Part shown: piece by piece, positions 49,225 to 58,133 of the stretch
Numbering within the stretch: position 1 is the stretch's first letter
Layout of the letters: every line of letters begins with the position of its first letter
Source of the DNA: Methanoculleus sp. UBA430
GTDB taxonomy: Archaea > Halobacteriota > Methanomicrobia > Methanomicrobiales > Methanoculleaceae
Direction: 5' to 3'
Assembly: GCF_002506585.1 (NCBI RefSeq)
Contig: NZ_DAXW01000003.1
Coordinates: 330,931-394,930 of the forward strand
Length of the DNA: 64,000 nucleotides
Translations under genes and position numbers: made by a program
Notes under the pieces: model-generated
Told to the model about the DNA's origin: nothing
What the model saw: the letters and a program-made list of their open reading frames with translations, nothing else
Databases searched by the model: none

Positions 49225-50241
49225 TTACCTGCGCCTGCCGATGAGAGCGACGGCGAGGGCCGCGACGGCCAGCGCTGCCGGGAGCGGGGCCGTGGTCGGC
49301 GTGGGGGTTGCCGGAGCCGTCGTCGCGGTCCCGGTCGGTGCCGTTGTCGCCGTCTCCGTCGGTGCGGTCGTGGGCGAGGTCGTCGGGGCTGCGGTTGTCG
49401 GCGTGGGGGTTGCCGGGACCGTCGTCGCGGTCACCGTCGGCGTGGGTGTCAGCGTCCCGGTATCGATCCCGACGCGGTTGCCGACGGTGAACGTCACGGG
49501 TTCGGTGTCGGCGGCGTAGGCGTCGAAGGCTGCCGGCGTTCTCCATACGGCCCGGGCAGTGTACGTCCCCTGCTCACGGAGGCCGGAGAGCGGGATCGCA
49601 CCGGGCATGCCGGGGTCGTCGGTGTAGAACCGCGTCGAACTGATGTTTAACCCGGCAAGGCTGATCCCGCCGATGGCGGTGGTCTCCGCACCGCCCGGGT
49701 GGGTGAGCACGATGTCGACCATCGCCGGGTAGACGCCGCCGGCCCGGTAGAAGGAACCGACGTCGGGGGAGGCTATGCGGAACGCTATCCTGGTGTTCGA
49801 CGAGACGGTGAGTCCGGTCAGGGGCTCGTTGTGGTAGGGGTTCGCGAGCACCACGTCGAGGTAGATCGTCGGCTCGCGGATGAAGACGAGCGCCGTCCTC
49901 CCGTCGGTGGGGTTGAACGCGTAGTAGGGACCGTACTCCCCGCCGGTGAGGAGGATATCCTGGACCTCGAAGTCGGTGTCGTCAGCGACCGGGATACTCT
50001 TCGTGACCCCCCGGTCGGGGTCGTTGTCCTGGTACTTCTGGAGCGCCGTGATGGGGTTGTTCGTGGTCGCGTTCCGGAGCTGCGTGAGATCGAGCCCCTC
50101 TTCGTAGACGAAGATCGTATCGTAGGGCTGGATGTCGTTGATCCCCGGCCCGCGGGCCCCGGCCTCTCCGGCACAGAGGGCAAGAAGGCAGACGGCGAGG
50201 AGGACGATGAAGCCTCGCCTGCGGATCCACTCTGGTGTCAT
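49225..50241 (-). CDS. DUF3821-type surface protein with Thr/Pro stalk
   Basis: 338 residues. Signal peptide (GFIVLLAVCLLALCAGEAGA), then GPGINDIQPYDTIFVYEEGLDL, which opens the DUF3821 domain of methanogens, a Thr/Ala/Pro-rich stretch (about 255-315), and a C-terminal hydrophobic helix followed by RRR. This resembles archaeal sortase-processed or membrane-anchored surface proteins, possibly S-layer associated. ATG at 50241 fits a TATA-like CTATATCAG about 28 bases upstream on the minus strand. Confidence 0.85.
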   Translation of the reverse strand: MTPEWIRRRGFIVLLAVCLLALCAGEAGARGPGINDIQPYDTIFVYEEGLDLTQLRNATTNNPITALQKYQDNDPDRGVTKSIPVADDTDFEVQDILLTGGEYGPYYAFNPTDGRTALVFIREPTIYLDVVLANPYHNEPLTGLTVSSNTRIAFRIASPDVGSFYRAGGVYPAMVDIVLTHPGGAETTAIGGISLAGLNISSTRFYTDDPGMPGAIPLSGLREQGTYTARAVWRTPAAFDAYAADTEPVTFTVGNRVGIDTGTLTPTPTVTATTVPATPTPTTAAPTTSPTTAPTETATTAPTGTATTAPATPTPTTAPLPAALAVAALAVALIGRRR

Positions 50242-50461
50242 GCTATCCCGTGTGCTGATTCTGCTGATATAGGTTGTGTGCTGGGGGTCCGGTCCGCCCG
50301 GGTACATCGACGCACCGTCACTGCGGCCCTCTCGGTATCGCCGGTCGTTGGTTCCCGTCCCCCGACGGGTGCGGCAGGGATCGCCGTCGGGAGACGGGCG
50401 GCTTGAAAGTGCCTTTTTCGATTATTCTCCTCCAAACCCGGTTGACTTCCAATTCCTTACA

Positions 50462-50470
50462 CTTAAATAA
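50462..50470 (+). promoter_or_regulatory. TATA box of the DASS transporter
   Basis: CTTAAATAA lies 22-30 bases before the ATG at 50492, with no leader and no Shine-Dalgarno, so the mRNA is probably leaderless. Confidence 0.65.
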
Positions 50471-50491
50471 TTTCTTCTCCCACGTTTGAGA

Positions 50492-52000
50492 ATGAGAAGG
50501 GTCGCTTTCATCATCGCATCGTTCCTCATCTTCTTCGTGATCCTGGCGATCCCCATCGATCCCGCCGTCCTTGCGCCCGAGGCGCAGGCGGTTGCGGCAG
50601 TCACCATCCTTATGGTCCTCTTCTGGGTTACCGGCGTCGTCCCCCTGGAGGCGACCGCCCTGTTCCCGCTGGTCCTCTTCCCGGCGCTCGGGGTTCTCTC
50701 CCCGGTGAAGGTGGCGGAATCCTACGGCAACGAAGTGATCTTCCTCTTCCTCGGCGGGTTCATCATCGCGATGTCGATGCAGCGGTGGGGCCTGCACCGG
50801 CGGATCGCTCTCCAGATCATCCGGGTCGTGGGGACGAGCCCGCGCCGCCTGGTGCTCGGGTTCATGGTCGCCACCGGGTTCCTTTCGATGTGGATCTCGA
50901 ACACGGCAACGGCCATGATGATGATCCCGATCGCGGTCGCGATCATCCTGACGATCCTCCCCGGCGCCGATAAATCGCTTGAAGGTTTCGACAGGGGAGA
51001 ACAGGCGCTTGCAAAATGCTTGATCATCGGCATCCCCTACGCCGCGAGCATCGGGGGAATTGCGACGATCATCGGCACACCCCCGAACGGGATCTTCATC
51101 GCCCAGCTCGCGACGATCTTTCCCGACGCGCCCCCCATCGATTTCTTCTCCTGGATGAAGTTCGGTGTTCCGTTTGCAGCGATCTTCCTCTTCCTCGCCT
51201 GGCTCTGGCTCGTCGAGGGGCCGTACCGTGAGATGAGGTCGACCCTGCCGGGCGCCGGGGGAATCATCCGCGAGGAGCTCGGGAAACTCGGCCCGATCTC
51301 TAAGGGGGAGCGGTGGACGCTGTTCGTCTTTCTTCTAACCGCCCTTGCCTGGATCTTCGAGCAGACAAAAGAGATCGATGGGATCATCATCCCGGGCCTT
51401 GATATGATCTTCCCCGGGATCAAGGACTCCACGATTGCGATCTTCGGGGCGCTTCTCCTCTTCGTCCTCCCGGTCGACGCGAAGAAGGGCGTCTTCACGA
51501 TGAACTGGGTGTGGGCCGTGAAGATCCCCTGGGGCATCCTGCTCCTCTTCGGCGGGGGTATCGCCCTCTCGAACGGGTTCCTGGAGAGCGGGCTTGCCAC
51601 GACGATCGTCGAGTCGCTCACCCTCATCAACGGGCTCCCGATCGTCCTCCTGATCCTGATTGTGGCGCTGGGAGTCGTTTTTTCGGGCGAGATCGCCTCG
51701 AACACTGCTATCGCCGCCATTCTGATGCCGATCATGGCGATCGCGGCCATCAGTATGGGGGTCAACCCGATCGTCCTGATGATGACCGCCGCGGTCTGCG
51801 CCTCGATCGGGTTCATGCTCCCGGTCGCCACGCCCCCGAACGCCGTCGCCTTCGGGAGCGGCTACATCTCGGCAAAAGACCTCCTCCGGTCCGGCTGGGC
51901 GCTTGACATCGTCGGGGTCGTGCTCTGGATGGTCTGCCTCTACACGATCGTCCTCTGGGCGCTCGGGGTCCCCCTTGATATTCCTGCCTGGGCACTCTGA
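50492..52000 (+). CDS. DASS-family (SLC13) sodium-coupled anion/dicarboxylate transporter
   Basis: 502 residues, about 11-12 TM helices. FLGGFIIAMSMQRWGLHRRIAL, WISNTATAMMMIPIAVAI (SNT motif, first half), IGTPPNGIF and, in the second half, FSGEIASNTAIAAILMPI plus LPVATPPNAVAFGSGYI are the paired Na+/substrate motifs of the family. Substrate likely C4-dicarboxylate or sulfate-like; unresolved. TTG at 50486 would add two residues. Confidence 0.93.
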   Translation: MRRVAFIIASFLIFFVILAIPIDPAVLAPEAQAVAAVTILMVLFWVTGVVPLEATALFPLVLFPALGVLSPVKVAESYGNEVIFLFLGGFIIAMSMQRWGLHRRIALQIIRVVGTSPRRLVLGFMVATGFLSMWISNTATAMMMIPIAVAIILTILPGADKSLEGFDRGEQALAKCLIIGIPYAASIGGIATIIGTPPNGIFIAQLATIFPDAPPIDFFSWMKFGVPFAAIFLFLAWLWLVEGPYREMRSTLPGAGGIIREELGKLGPISKGERWTLFVFLLTALAWIFEQTKEIDGIIIPGLDMIFPGIKDSTIAIFGALLLFVLPVDAKKGVFTMNWVWAVKIPWGILLLFGGGIALSNGFLESGLATTIVESLTLINGLPIVLLILIVALGVVFSGEIASNTAIAAILMPIMAIAAISMGVNPIVLMMTAAVCASIGFMLPVATPPNAVAFGSGYISAKDLLRSGWALDIVGVVLWMVCLYTIVLWALGVPLDIPAWAL

Positions 52001-52041
52001 CCCCCGGCACCTATTTTATCCCGGGCGTCTATCCCGCCCGG

Positions 52042-53397
52042 ATGACAGGCGATCGGTACTACAACCCGGCGGTGGAGACGCTCGCACGAGCAGACCTTGA
52101 CGCGCTCGTCGACGAGAGGATCCACGCCACCGTCCGGTACGCGGCGGAGCATTCCCCCTTCTACCGCCGGTGGTTCGAACGGCATAAGATCCGCCCGGAG
52201 ACGATCCGGGATCACGAGGGCCTCCGCGACCTCCCCATCATCTCGGGAGCGACGATCCGGCGCTACCAGCCTCCGAACACCACTGAGTTCTGCTTTAAGA
52301 GCGTCCCCTGGGATGCGGTCTTCACGGTCAACGAGACCTCCGGGACGAGCGGGGTCCCGAAGAGTTTCTTCCTCACCTGGGAGGACTGGGAGCGGTATGC
52401 CGGGAAGTACGCCCGGCTCTTCGTCTCGCAGGGCTTTCTCGCCGGCGACCGGGTGATCGTCTGCGCCTCCTACGGGATGAACGTCGGGGCGAACACCATG
52501 ACGCTCGCCGCCCGGGACCTCGGGGTGACGGTCATCCCGGAGGGGAAATGTACCTTCCCGGTCCGGGTGATGGCGCACTACCGCCCGACGGCGGTGATCG
52601 GGAGCGTCTTCAAACTCCTCCGGCTCGCCCGCCGGATGGAGGCGGAAGGGCACCCGCCCGAGGAGGCGGGCATCAAGCGCCTCATCGTCGGGGGCGAGAG
52701 CTTCGCCCCGGCATCGAGGCGCTACCTGGAGGAGGTCTGGGGCTGCCCGGTCTACAACACCTACGGGAGCACCGAGGGGACGATGTGCGGCGAGTGCACC
52801 CGCCAGGCCGGGCTCCACGTTCCCGAGGATCTGGTTCACTTCGACCTCTACGATCCCCGGATGGAGCGGTTCGTCCGGGACGGCGAGACCGGCCGGCTGG
52901 TCTATACGACGCTCCTTGAACCCGGCAGGAGGGCGGGGACGCTCCTCATCAACTACGACACGGAGGATACCTGCTCGGTCGTCTCCCGGGAGCGGTGCGG
53001 GTGCGGGCGGACGCATATGCGGATCGAGAATCCCCGGCGCGAGGCGGAGACGGTCCTGGTCGCCGGGGTCCCGCTCAACCGGGTGGACGTGGAGGCGGCG
53101 GTCTTTGCGCCCGAGCATATGGCATCGCTGAACGGGGAGTACGAGGCGTTCATCTACGGCGGCGACGAGGCGGGGGAGACCGTCCTCCGGGTGAGCATGG
53201 AGTCTCACGACCCGGCCGGCGCCGACCCCGGGGAGGTCGAGGAGACCTTTCGTTCCACCCTCTTCCGGTCGGTCCCGGCCCTTGTAGAGGCCTACGAGGA
53301 CGGATCCCTGCAGATCGTCTGCGCCGTCACGCCGCCGGGAGGACTCGAACTCCACCGGGCGCCCGGCCGGCCGAAGCGGATCGTGGACCGGCGGTGA
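52042..53397 (+). CDS. ftsA: Coenzyme F390 synthetase / phenylacetate-CoA ligase-like adenylate-forming enzyme
   Basis: 451 residues. AEHSPFYRRWFE and VNETSGTSGVPKSFFLTWEDW (the AMP-binding TSGTSG-P-K loop), YNTYGSTEGTMCGEC, GETGRLVYTTL and GCGRTHMRI match the PaaK family. In methanogens the close relatives are coenzyme F390 synthetases, which adenylylate F420 on oxygen exposure. A role as another acyl ligase cannot be excluded. CTATTTTATC at about 52010 gives a leaderless start at 52042. Confidence 0.75.
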   Translation: MTGDRYYNPAVETLARADLDALVDERIHATVRYAAEHSPFYRRWFERHKIRPETIRDHEGLRDLPIISGATIRRYQPPNTTEFCFKSVPWDAVFTVNETSGTSGVPKSFFLTWEDWERYAGKYARLFVSQGFLAGDRVIVCASYGMNVGANTMTLAARDLGVTVIPEGKCTFPVRVMAHYRPTAVIGSVFKLLRLARRMEAEGHPPEEAGIKRLIVGGESFAPASRRYLEEVWGCPVYNTYGSTEGTMCGECTRQAGLHVPEDLVHFDLYDPRMERFVRDGETGRLVYTTLLEPGRRAGTLLINYDTEDTCSVVSRERCGCGRTHMRIENPRREAETVLVAGVPLNRVDVEAAVFAPEHMASLNGEYEAFIYGGDEAGETVLRVSMESHDPAGADPGEVEETFRSTLFRSVPALVEAYEDGSLQIVCAVTPPGGLELHRAPGRPKRIVDRR

Positions 53398-53403
53398 CGG
53401 TGC

Positions 53404-53508
53404 CTACCGCCACCGGCACCACGGATCCTGCTGCGCCGCGGCGGTGCCGCAGATCCACGCGGCGAGCACGAGCGCGGCCAGGATCCGTGCATATCTTCCG
53501 ACGATCAT
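53404..53508 (-). CDS. 34-residue secreted smORF
   Basis: MIVGRYARILAALVLAAWIC followed by GTAAAQQDPWCRWR. It has a clear signal-peptide-like hydrophobic core and AAA-Q cleavage site, leaving about 10 residues. GAGAGGAG sits immediately upstream of ATG, a strong but very close ribosome site. Codon GC3 is high. It lies between the ligase and metallo-beta-lactamase genes on the opposite strand. It could be a genuine microprotein or the remnant of a longer gene. Confidence 0.5.
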   Translation of the reverse strand: MIVGRYARILAALVLAAWICGTAAAQQDPWCRWR

Positions 53509-53641
53509 CTCCTCTCTTCACACCCCCTCCTCTTTCCGCACGGCGGGATAAGCGTTATCCAGGCACGGCACCGTGGGCGATATCCGGCTGGTTTTTCTCC
53601 TTTCCGTTCCAATACTCCTCCATCAGCCAGGGTGTTGCGGA

Positions 53642-55279
53642 ATGCTCGAAGACCAGCGATGGCAGCCGGTGCCGGGGACCATCGGCGCCGAGATCTACCC
53701 TTTTCTCCGGAAACCGGACGTTACCTGCTCGAACGCCTACTTCATCCGGACACCCGGCGAGATCCTGATCGTCGACACGGGGGCGGACGCCGCGCAGATG
53801 GACCGGATCCTCGCGCTCGTGGAGGAGAGCCTCGGGGAGACCCCACGGTCGGTCTTCCTCCTCATCACCCACTGCCACGCCGACCACTGTTACCAGGCCA
53901 CCCGGGACCGGCGGTTCCGCTCCCTCCCGGACCTCACCATCGCTGCGGCGGAGGAGGGTGCCAGGGCGCTCGAGTCCGGCGATCCGGCCCGGACGGTTGC
54001 GGAGATCATGGGGTGGGAGATCGAGCCGCTCCCGGTCGGCCTCCCGCTTCTTGCCGGGCGCGACCGCGAGACCCTGGAGACGAACGGCGGGATCGTCCTT
54101 TACCGGCAGCAGGTCCCCCTTCCCTCCGGGGATGCCCTTGTGGTCTACCATACCCCGGGCCATTCGCCCGACAGCATCTGCATCCGCTTCGGCGGCCTCC
54201 TCTTCATCGGCGATCTCCTCTTTGCGGCGAGCCCCGGTGTCGCCGGGCTTGCCGGGTGGGATCACCCGGCGCTGCTTGCCTCGATCGAACGGGTCCGGTG
54301 GATCCTCTCCCGCGAACCGGTGAGCCTCTGCTGCCCCGGCCACGGGAGGAGCATCCCGGCCGCAGCGATGCCGGGGCTCCTCGACCGGCTCAAGGGAGAG
54401 GCGGAGAGACTCTCCGGCATCGGGACCTTCGACCGGCATCGGCTCGACGACTCCCTGGAGCACGCCGTCGACCTGCTCCAGGAGGCCAATCGGCTCTTTG
54501 CCGTGATCGCGGGCCGCCTCTACGCCCTCGTCTACCGCCTGGACGACCTCGGCGAGGCCGAAGAGGCCCGGCGCTACCAGGAACTGCTCGAATCCGACCG
54601 GATCGACGAGTTCCTGGCGGAGTTCTCGCGGTTCGCCGACGAGTTCCGGGCGGGGGAGAAGCTCGAGGTCCAGCTCGTCCTCAAGGCCGTCCAGGTGATC
54701 CAGCGGATCGAGGCTCATTTCGCGGGCGACCGGCTCAACCACGTCGTCGAGGCATCGCTCCTCCGCCGGGCCGACCGCCTCCTCACCGACTTCATGAGCA
54801 TGATCATGGGCTACCAGGACACCGTCAGCCTCTCCGTCGTCGACCTCCCGCCGCTGCTCCGGAATCTCGTTGCCGGGGTCTCGTCGTGCCCGTTCTCGGA
54901 CGAAGCGTTCATCGAGGCGGCCGACGACCCGGCAGCCTACCGGGCGGAGCTGGTCTGCCGGCTCGCCTACCTCCCGCTCTTTGAGGGCATCTGCCTCTCC
55001 GTCGAGACCGAGGACCCCCTTCCGCCGGTGTCGATCGACCGGGAGCGGTTCTGCGACGAGGTCGTCGGTGTCCTCGAGGATATGGTGGCTGCCGGGTCTC
55101 GCGAGATCCGGCTCTCCCTCCGGCGCGAGGGGGATGCAGTCGGGCTCCGGATCCCGGGTTGCGAGGCGCTCTCCGAGCGGAGGCTCCGGTTCTACCGGCG
55201 CAAGTTCGGCCTCGCCGGAGTCACGCTCGCGGCCGGCGGCGACGGTGCCGGCCTCTTTCTTCTCTTTGAGGGAGGGTAG
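53642..55279 (+). CDS. Metallo-beta-lactamase-fold hydrolase fused to a C-terminal histidine-kinase-like domain
   Basis: 545 residues. The MBL fold is 1-240: SNAYFIRTPGEILIVDTG, THCHADHC (metal site), VVYHTPGHSPDSICI, FIGDLLF and CCPGHGRSIP. Beyond 260, helices (HAVDLLQEANRLFAVIAGRL) lead to a segment from about 350 with the outline of a kinase dimerisation helix pair and GHKL ATPase: DFMSMIMGYQDTVSLSVVDL, DPLPPVSIDRERFCDEVVGVLEDM, EIRLSLRREGDAVGLRI. The phospho-His and G boxes are not evident, so it is degenerate. The start was chosen after a dubious N-terminal extension (53573). Confidence 0.75.
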   Translation: MLEDQRWQPVPGTIGAEIYPFLRKPDVTCSNAYFIRTPGEILIVDTGADAAQMDRILALVEESLGETPRSVFLLITHCHADHCYQATRDRRFRSLPDLTIAAAEEGARALESGDPARTVAEIMGWEIEPLPVGLPLLAGRDRETLETNGGIVLYRQQVPLPSGDALVVYHTPGHSPDSICIRFGGLLFIGDLLFAASPGVAGLAGWDHPALLASIERVRWILSREPVSLCCPGHGRSIPAAAMPGLLDRLKGEAERLSGIGTFDRHRLDDSLEHAVDLLQEANRLFAVIAGRLYALVYRLDDLGEAEEARRYQELLESDRIDEFLAEFSRFADEFRAGEKLEVQLVLKAVQVIQRIEAHFAGDRLNHVVEASLLRRADRLLTDFMSMIMGYQDTVSLSVVDLPPLLRNLVAGVSSCPFSDEAFIEAADDPAAYRAELVCRLAYLPLFEGICLSVETEDPLPPVSIDRERFCDEVVGVLEDMVAAGSREIRLSLRREGDAVGLRIPGCEALSERRLRFYRRKFGLAGVTLAAGGDGAGLFLLFEGG

Positions 55280-55341
55280 TCCCCGCCCTCCCCGGAGCGG
55301 GGACAAACTACTTACCATCGGCCCTCGAAACGGGAGTGATC

Positions 55342-55626
55342 ATGACCGGTATGCAGCATGTGCCCGGAGAGGATCGCGGCAAGGTGATTCTCTACGCCCT
55401 GAGCACCTGTGGGTGGTGCGCCGACACGAAGAAGTTCCTCACCGGCCTCCGCGTCGAGTTCTCGTACGTCTACGTGGACCTGCTCACGGGGGCGGAGCGG
55501 GACCGCGTGGTCCGTGAGGTCGAACGCTGGAACCCGCGGCTCTCGTTCCCGACGCTCGTCGTCAACGACGCGAAGGCGATCGTGGGGTTCCAGGAGCAGG
55601 AGATCCGGGAGGCGGTCGGTGCCTGA
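55342..55626 (+). CDS. Glutaredoxin/NrdH-like redoxin
   Basis: 94 residues. VILYALSTCGWCADTKKFL has the active site CGWC; FPTLVVNDAKAIVGFQEQEIREAV is the thioredoxin-fold cis-Pro and C-terminal part. It reduces protein disulfides. GGGAG lies 5 bases before ATG; a GTG at 55336 is an alternative start. It overlaps the FTR-rubredoxin gene by 8 bp, so it probably accepts electrons from that protein. Confidence 0.9.
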   Translation: MTGMQHVPGEDRGKVILYALSTCGWCADTKKFLTGLRVEFSYVYVDLLTGAERDRVVREVERWNPRLSFPTLVVNDAKAIVGFQEQEIREAVGA

Positions 55627-56131
55627 CGCGGCGAGCGACGAGGAGGTCGACCGCTTCATACAGGGCCTTGTCGAGGAGGCGGAGGCCGGCGGTTACCACA
55701 TCAACCCTGATGAGGAGTTCACCCGGGGCCTTGTCCGGGGCCTGCTCGCCAACCGGGGGCGGTACGGCTACATATCCTGCCCCTGCCGGCTCGCCTCCGG
55801 GAACCGGGAGGACGACCTCGACATCATCTGCCCCTGCGATTACCGGGACCCCGATATCGCCGAGTACGCGGCCTGCTACTGCGCTCTCTACGTCAACGCC
55901 GAGGTGGAGGCCGGCCTCTCCGCCGCCGCCCCCGTCCCGGAACGGCGCCCGCCGCCGGCGGAACGACGGCGAGCAAAGGAAGAGCGCGCCACGGCCGGCC
56001 CGGCCCCCGGAGGCCTGAACTACCCGGTCTGGCGGTGCCGGGTCTGCGGCTACCTCTGTGCGAGGAACGAGCCGCCCGAGACCTGCCCGATCTGCCGGGT
56101 TTCCCGCGACCGGTTCGAACGGTTCATGTGA
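55619..56131 (+). CDS. Ferredoxin-thioredoxin reductase catalytic domain fused to rubredoxin
   Basis: 170 residues from GTG. FTR catalytic part: GYISCPCRLASG (Cys54, 56), IICPCDYRDPD (71, 73), EYAACYCALYV (86, 88), which together bind a 4Fe-4S cluster and an active disulfide. After a Pro/Arg-rich linker (105-132), VWRCRVCGYLCARNEPP and CPICRVSRDRFERF form a rubredoxin (140, 143, 156, 159). Similar fusions act as ferredoxin-dependent disulfide reductases in Methanosarcina, from memory. It supplies the upstream redoxin. Confidence 0.92.
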   Translation: MPDAASDEEVDRFIQGLVEEAEAGGYHINPDEEFTRGLVRGLLANRGRYGYISCPCRLASGNREDDLDIICPCDYRDPDIAEYAACYCALYVNAEVEAGLSAAAPVPERRPPPAERRRAKEERATAGPAPGGLNYPVWRCRVCGYLCARNEPPETCPICRVSRDRFERFM

Positions 56132-57380
56132 ACCGGACCAGGCAGGCGTAGAGAAGGAATGCGGCGACGATCCCGTTCACCGGAGGGATTCCCGGGATCA
56201 CGAGGGCGGCGAGAGAGCCTGCGGCGTAGGCGGCGAGCCCCTGCCGGTTGAACCGGAGGGCGGCCGTTTCGTTGAGCACGGGGTAGCGGCCCCGGTGGCG
56301 GACGAAGAAGTCGGCCATGATCACCCCGCCGAGCGGGGGGATGAGCACTCCCATCATGACCATATACGGGATCAGTAAGTCGTACATCCCGAAGAGCGCG
56401 AGCAGGGTCCCGGCGCCGGCGCCGGCGAAGGTGATCAGCCGTCGCCGTTCGGTCCGGAAGAAGTGGCATCCGGCGACGGAAACGTTGTAGATGGTGTTGT
56501 CCTGGGTCGTCCAGATGTTTAAGAAGAGGAGGAGAATTCCGGCGGAGAGAATGCCCTGGACCGCCAGCACCTCGACGATGTCGTCGAGGCCGTAGACGAC
56601 TGCGCCGACGGCGCCGACAGCGATCATCAGCCCGTTCCCGAAGAAGAATGCAAGGATCGATGAGCCGACCGCGGTCCGGGCCGACCCGGCAAAGCGCGTC
56701 CAGTTGGCGACCTGGGTCCCCCCGGAGACGAAGGTGCCGACGACGATGGTGAGGCCTTCGGCGACCGTGAGGCTGCCTGTCATGAGGGGGCCGGCGGCGT
56801 CTCCGGCGTCCCGGAGGGCGATCGTGACGCTTGCGGCGATGAGGAGGAGCATCGCCGGGACCGCGACCCGCGAGAGGGCGGCAAGCCCCCGGCAACCGAT
56901 ATACGCCGTCAGGCAGAAACCGAGCCCGAAGACGATCATCAGGGGCGCCTGCAGTCCCGGGTCGAGGCCGAGGAGGCGGACGAGGACGATCGCGATCGTC
57001 GCGGTCCCCCAGGCGTACCAGCCGATCTGGGTGAGGCCGAGGAGGGCGTCGCACCACCGGCTGCCTGCGTTCCCGAAGGCGAACCGGGCGGTGAGGACGG
57101 TGGAGAGGCCGCTCCTGAAGCCGACATAGCTGAGGCCGGCGACGTAGACGGCGAGGATTGCATTCCCGCAGAGGATGATCGCCGCAAGATCGGGCCAGAA
57201 CCGGAACGCAACCCCGAGGCTTGCGCCGCCCCACATCGTGGCGGAGAAGAAGGTGAACCCGAGCAGCACCAGGGTGATCGGCCAGAACCCCTGCCGGGCC
57301 CCGTCCGGGACGGCGGAGAGCGGGTAGTCCTCCGCGCCACTCTGGTCCATCGCCGCAACGGCCATCTTTTCCCGGATCAT
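56124..57380 (-). CDS. NCS1-family cytosine/purine-type permease (CodB-like)
   Basis: 418 residues, about 12 TM helices. LLGFTFFSATMWGGASLGVAF, RSGLSTVLTARFAFGNAGSR (the NCS1 signature region), IGWYAWGTATIAIVLV, and VNVAGTQVANWTR-like SGGTQVANWTRFA and LNIWTTQDNTIYNVSVAG follow CodB. Likely imports a nucleobase or related compound. It converges with FTR-rubredoxin (8-bp overlap). Starts at 57380, 57365 and 57350 are all possible. Confidence 0.88.
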   Translation of the reverse strand: MIREKMAVAAMDQSGAEDYPLSAVPDGARQGFWPITLVLLGFTFFSATMWGGASLGVAFRFWPDLAAIILCGNAILAVYVAGLSYVGFRSGLSTVLTARFAFGNAGSRWCDALLGLTQIGWYAWGTATIAIVLVRLLGLDPGLQAPLMIVFGLGFCLTAYIGCRGLAALSRVAVPAMLLLIAASVTIALRDAGDAAGPLMTGSLTVAEGLTIVVGTFVSGGTQVANWTRFAGSARTAVGSSILAFFFGNGLMIAVGAVGAVVYGLDDIVEVLAVQGILSAGILLLFLNIWTTQDNTIYNVSVAGCHFFRTERRRLITFAGAGAGTLLALFGMYDLLIPYMVMMGVLIPPLGGVIMADFFVRHRGRYPVLNETAALRFNRQGLAAYAAGSLAALVIPGIPPVNGIVAAFLLYACLVRFT

Positions 57381-57500
57381 TGCCGCTCTGTCGATGATCC
57401 CATTTTTCGTTCCAGGATGAAATGCTTTCCGGATTTTCTCTCTTCTGCAGGCCGGCGGTGGATCCAAGGTGTCATATACCGGGCCCGACGATCCTCCTGT

Positions 57501-57719
57501 ATGCCGAACGTGCGGATCAACGACGGAGACCTCCCCGCCGGGAGCGGCGTGGAGGGGGCGAGGAAGAAGAGGCCCGACGAGACCCCGGCGCCCGCCCGGG
57601 AGAAGCCTGAACCGGCGACCGAACGGGAGGAGCAGAGTTCCGGGAGATCCCGGCACGTACGGCCCCGGATCGGGGGCGACGACGGGGGAGCCGATATCTT
57701 CTATACCGGGACGAAGTAG
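57501..57719 (+). CDS. Small disordered hydrophilic protein, unknown
   Basis: 72 residues, almost without hydrophobic residues: MPNVRINDGDLPAGSGVEGA, KKRPDETPAPAREKPEPATE, ending GADIFYTGTK. Probably unstructured. CATATAC about 27 bases before ATG suggests a leaderless promoter. It converges with the OB-fold gene (1 bp gap). Not recognised. Confidence 0.55.
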   Translation: MPNVRINDGDLPAGSGVEGARKKRPDETPAPAREKPEPATEREEQSSGRSRHVRPRIGGDDGGADIFYTGTK

Positions 57720-57720
57720 G

Positions 57721-58086
57721 TCATTTCACGATCCTGACATCCGCGGCGGAGGAGACCACGACCTCCCGCTTCCCGCGGTAGGTCTGGGCGATCCCGTAGA
57801 GGGTTACGTTCTCGTCCTCACCGAGTTCGAGCGCTACGGCCACGTCCTGCGGGAGAAAGACGGAGGTGCCGTTGACGGTGAGGACCAGGTGTCCGCCGGT
57901 CGAGGTTCTCCTGACCTCCTCGACCCTTCCTTCGAGGAGGACCAGCGCCCCGTCCGGGACCTCCTCGGAGTAGGGAGCCGCCACCATCGGCCGGCCGACG
58001 GCGTCAAAGAGGAGGTGCGCCGCAAGCACGATCCCGACGACGCATACCAGCACGACGAGGGCTGTTTTCTCCTGCTGTTCGAGCAT
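57721..58086 (-). CDS. Membrane-anchored OB-fold protein
   Basis: 121 residues. One TM helix (TALVVLVCVVGIVLAAHLLF, 8-27), then a small OB-like beta-barrel (ALVLLEGRVEEVRRTSTGGHLVLTVNG, VTLYGIAQTYRGKREVVVSSA). This tRNA_anti-like/CcmE-like shape is common in archaeal membrane proteins; no haem-binding His is seen. TTATAAC about 30 bases upstream on the minus strand is the promoter and shares the intergenic region with the wHTH gene. Confidence 0.8.
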   Translation of the reverse strand: MLEQQEKTALVVLVCVVGIVLAAHLLFDAVGRPMVAAPYSEEVPDGALVLLEGRVEEVRRTSTGGHLVLTVNGTSVFLPQDVAVALELGEDENVTLYGIAQTYRGKREVVVSSAADVRIVK

Positions 58087-58133
58087 AGATATCGTATGGG
58101 TTCGCCGGGTTATAACATCCGTCAGTTTGATAT

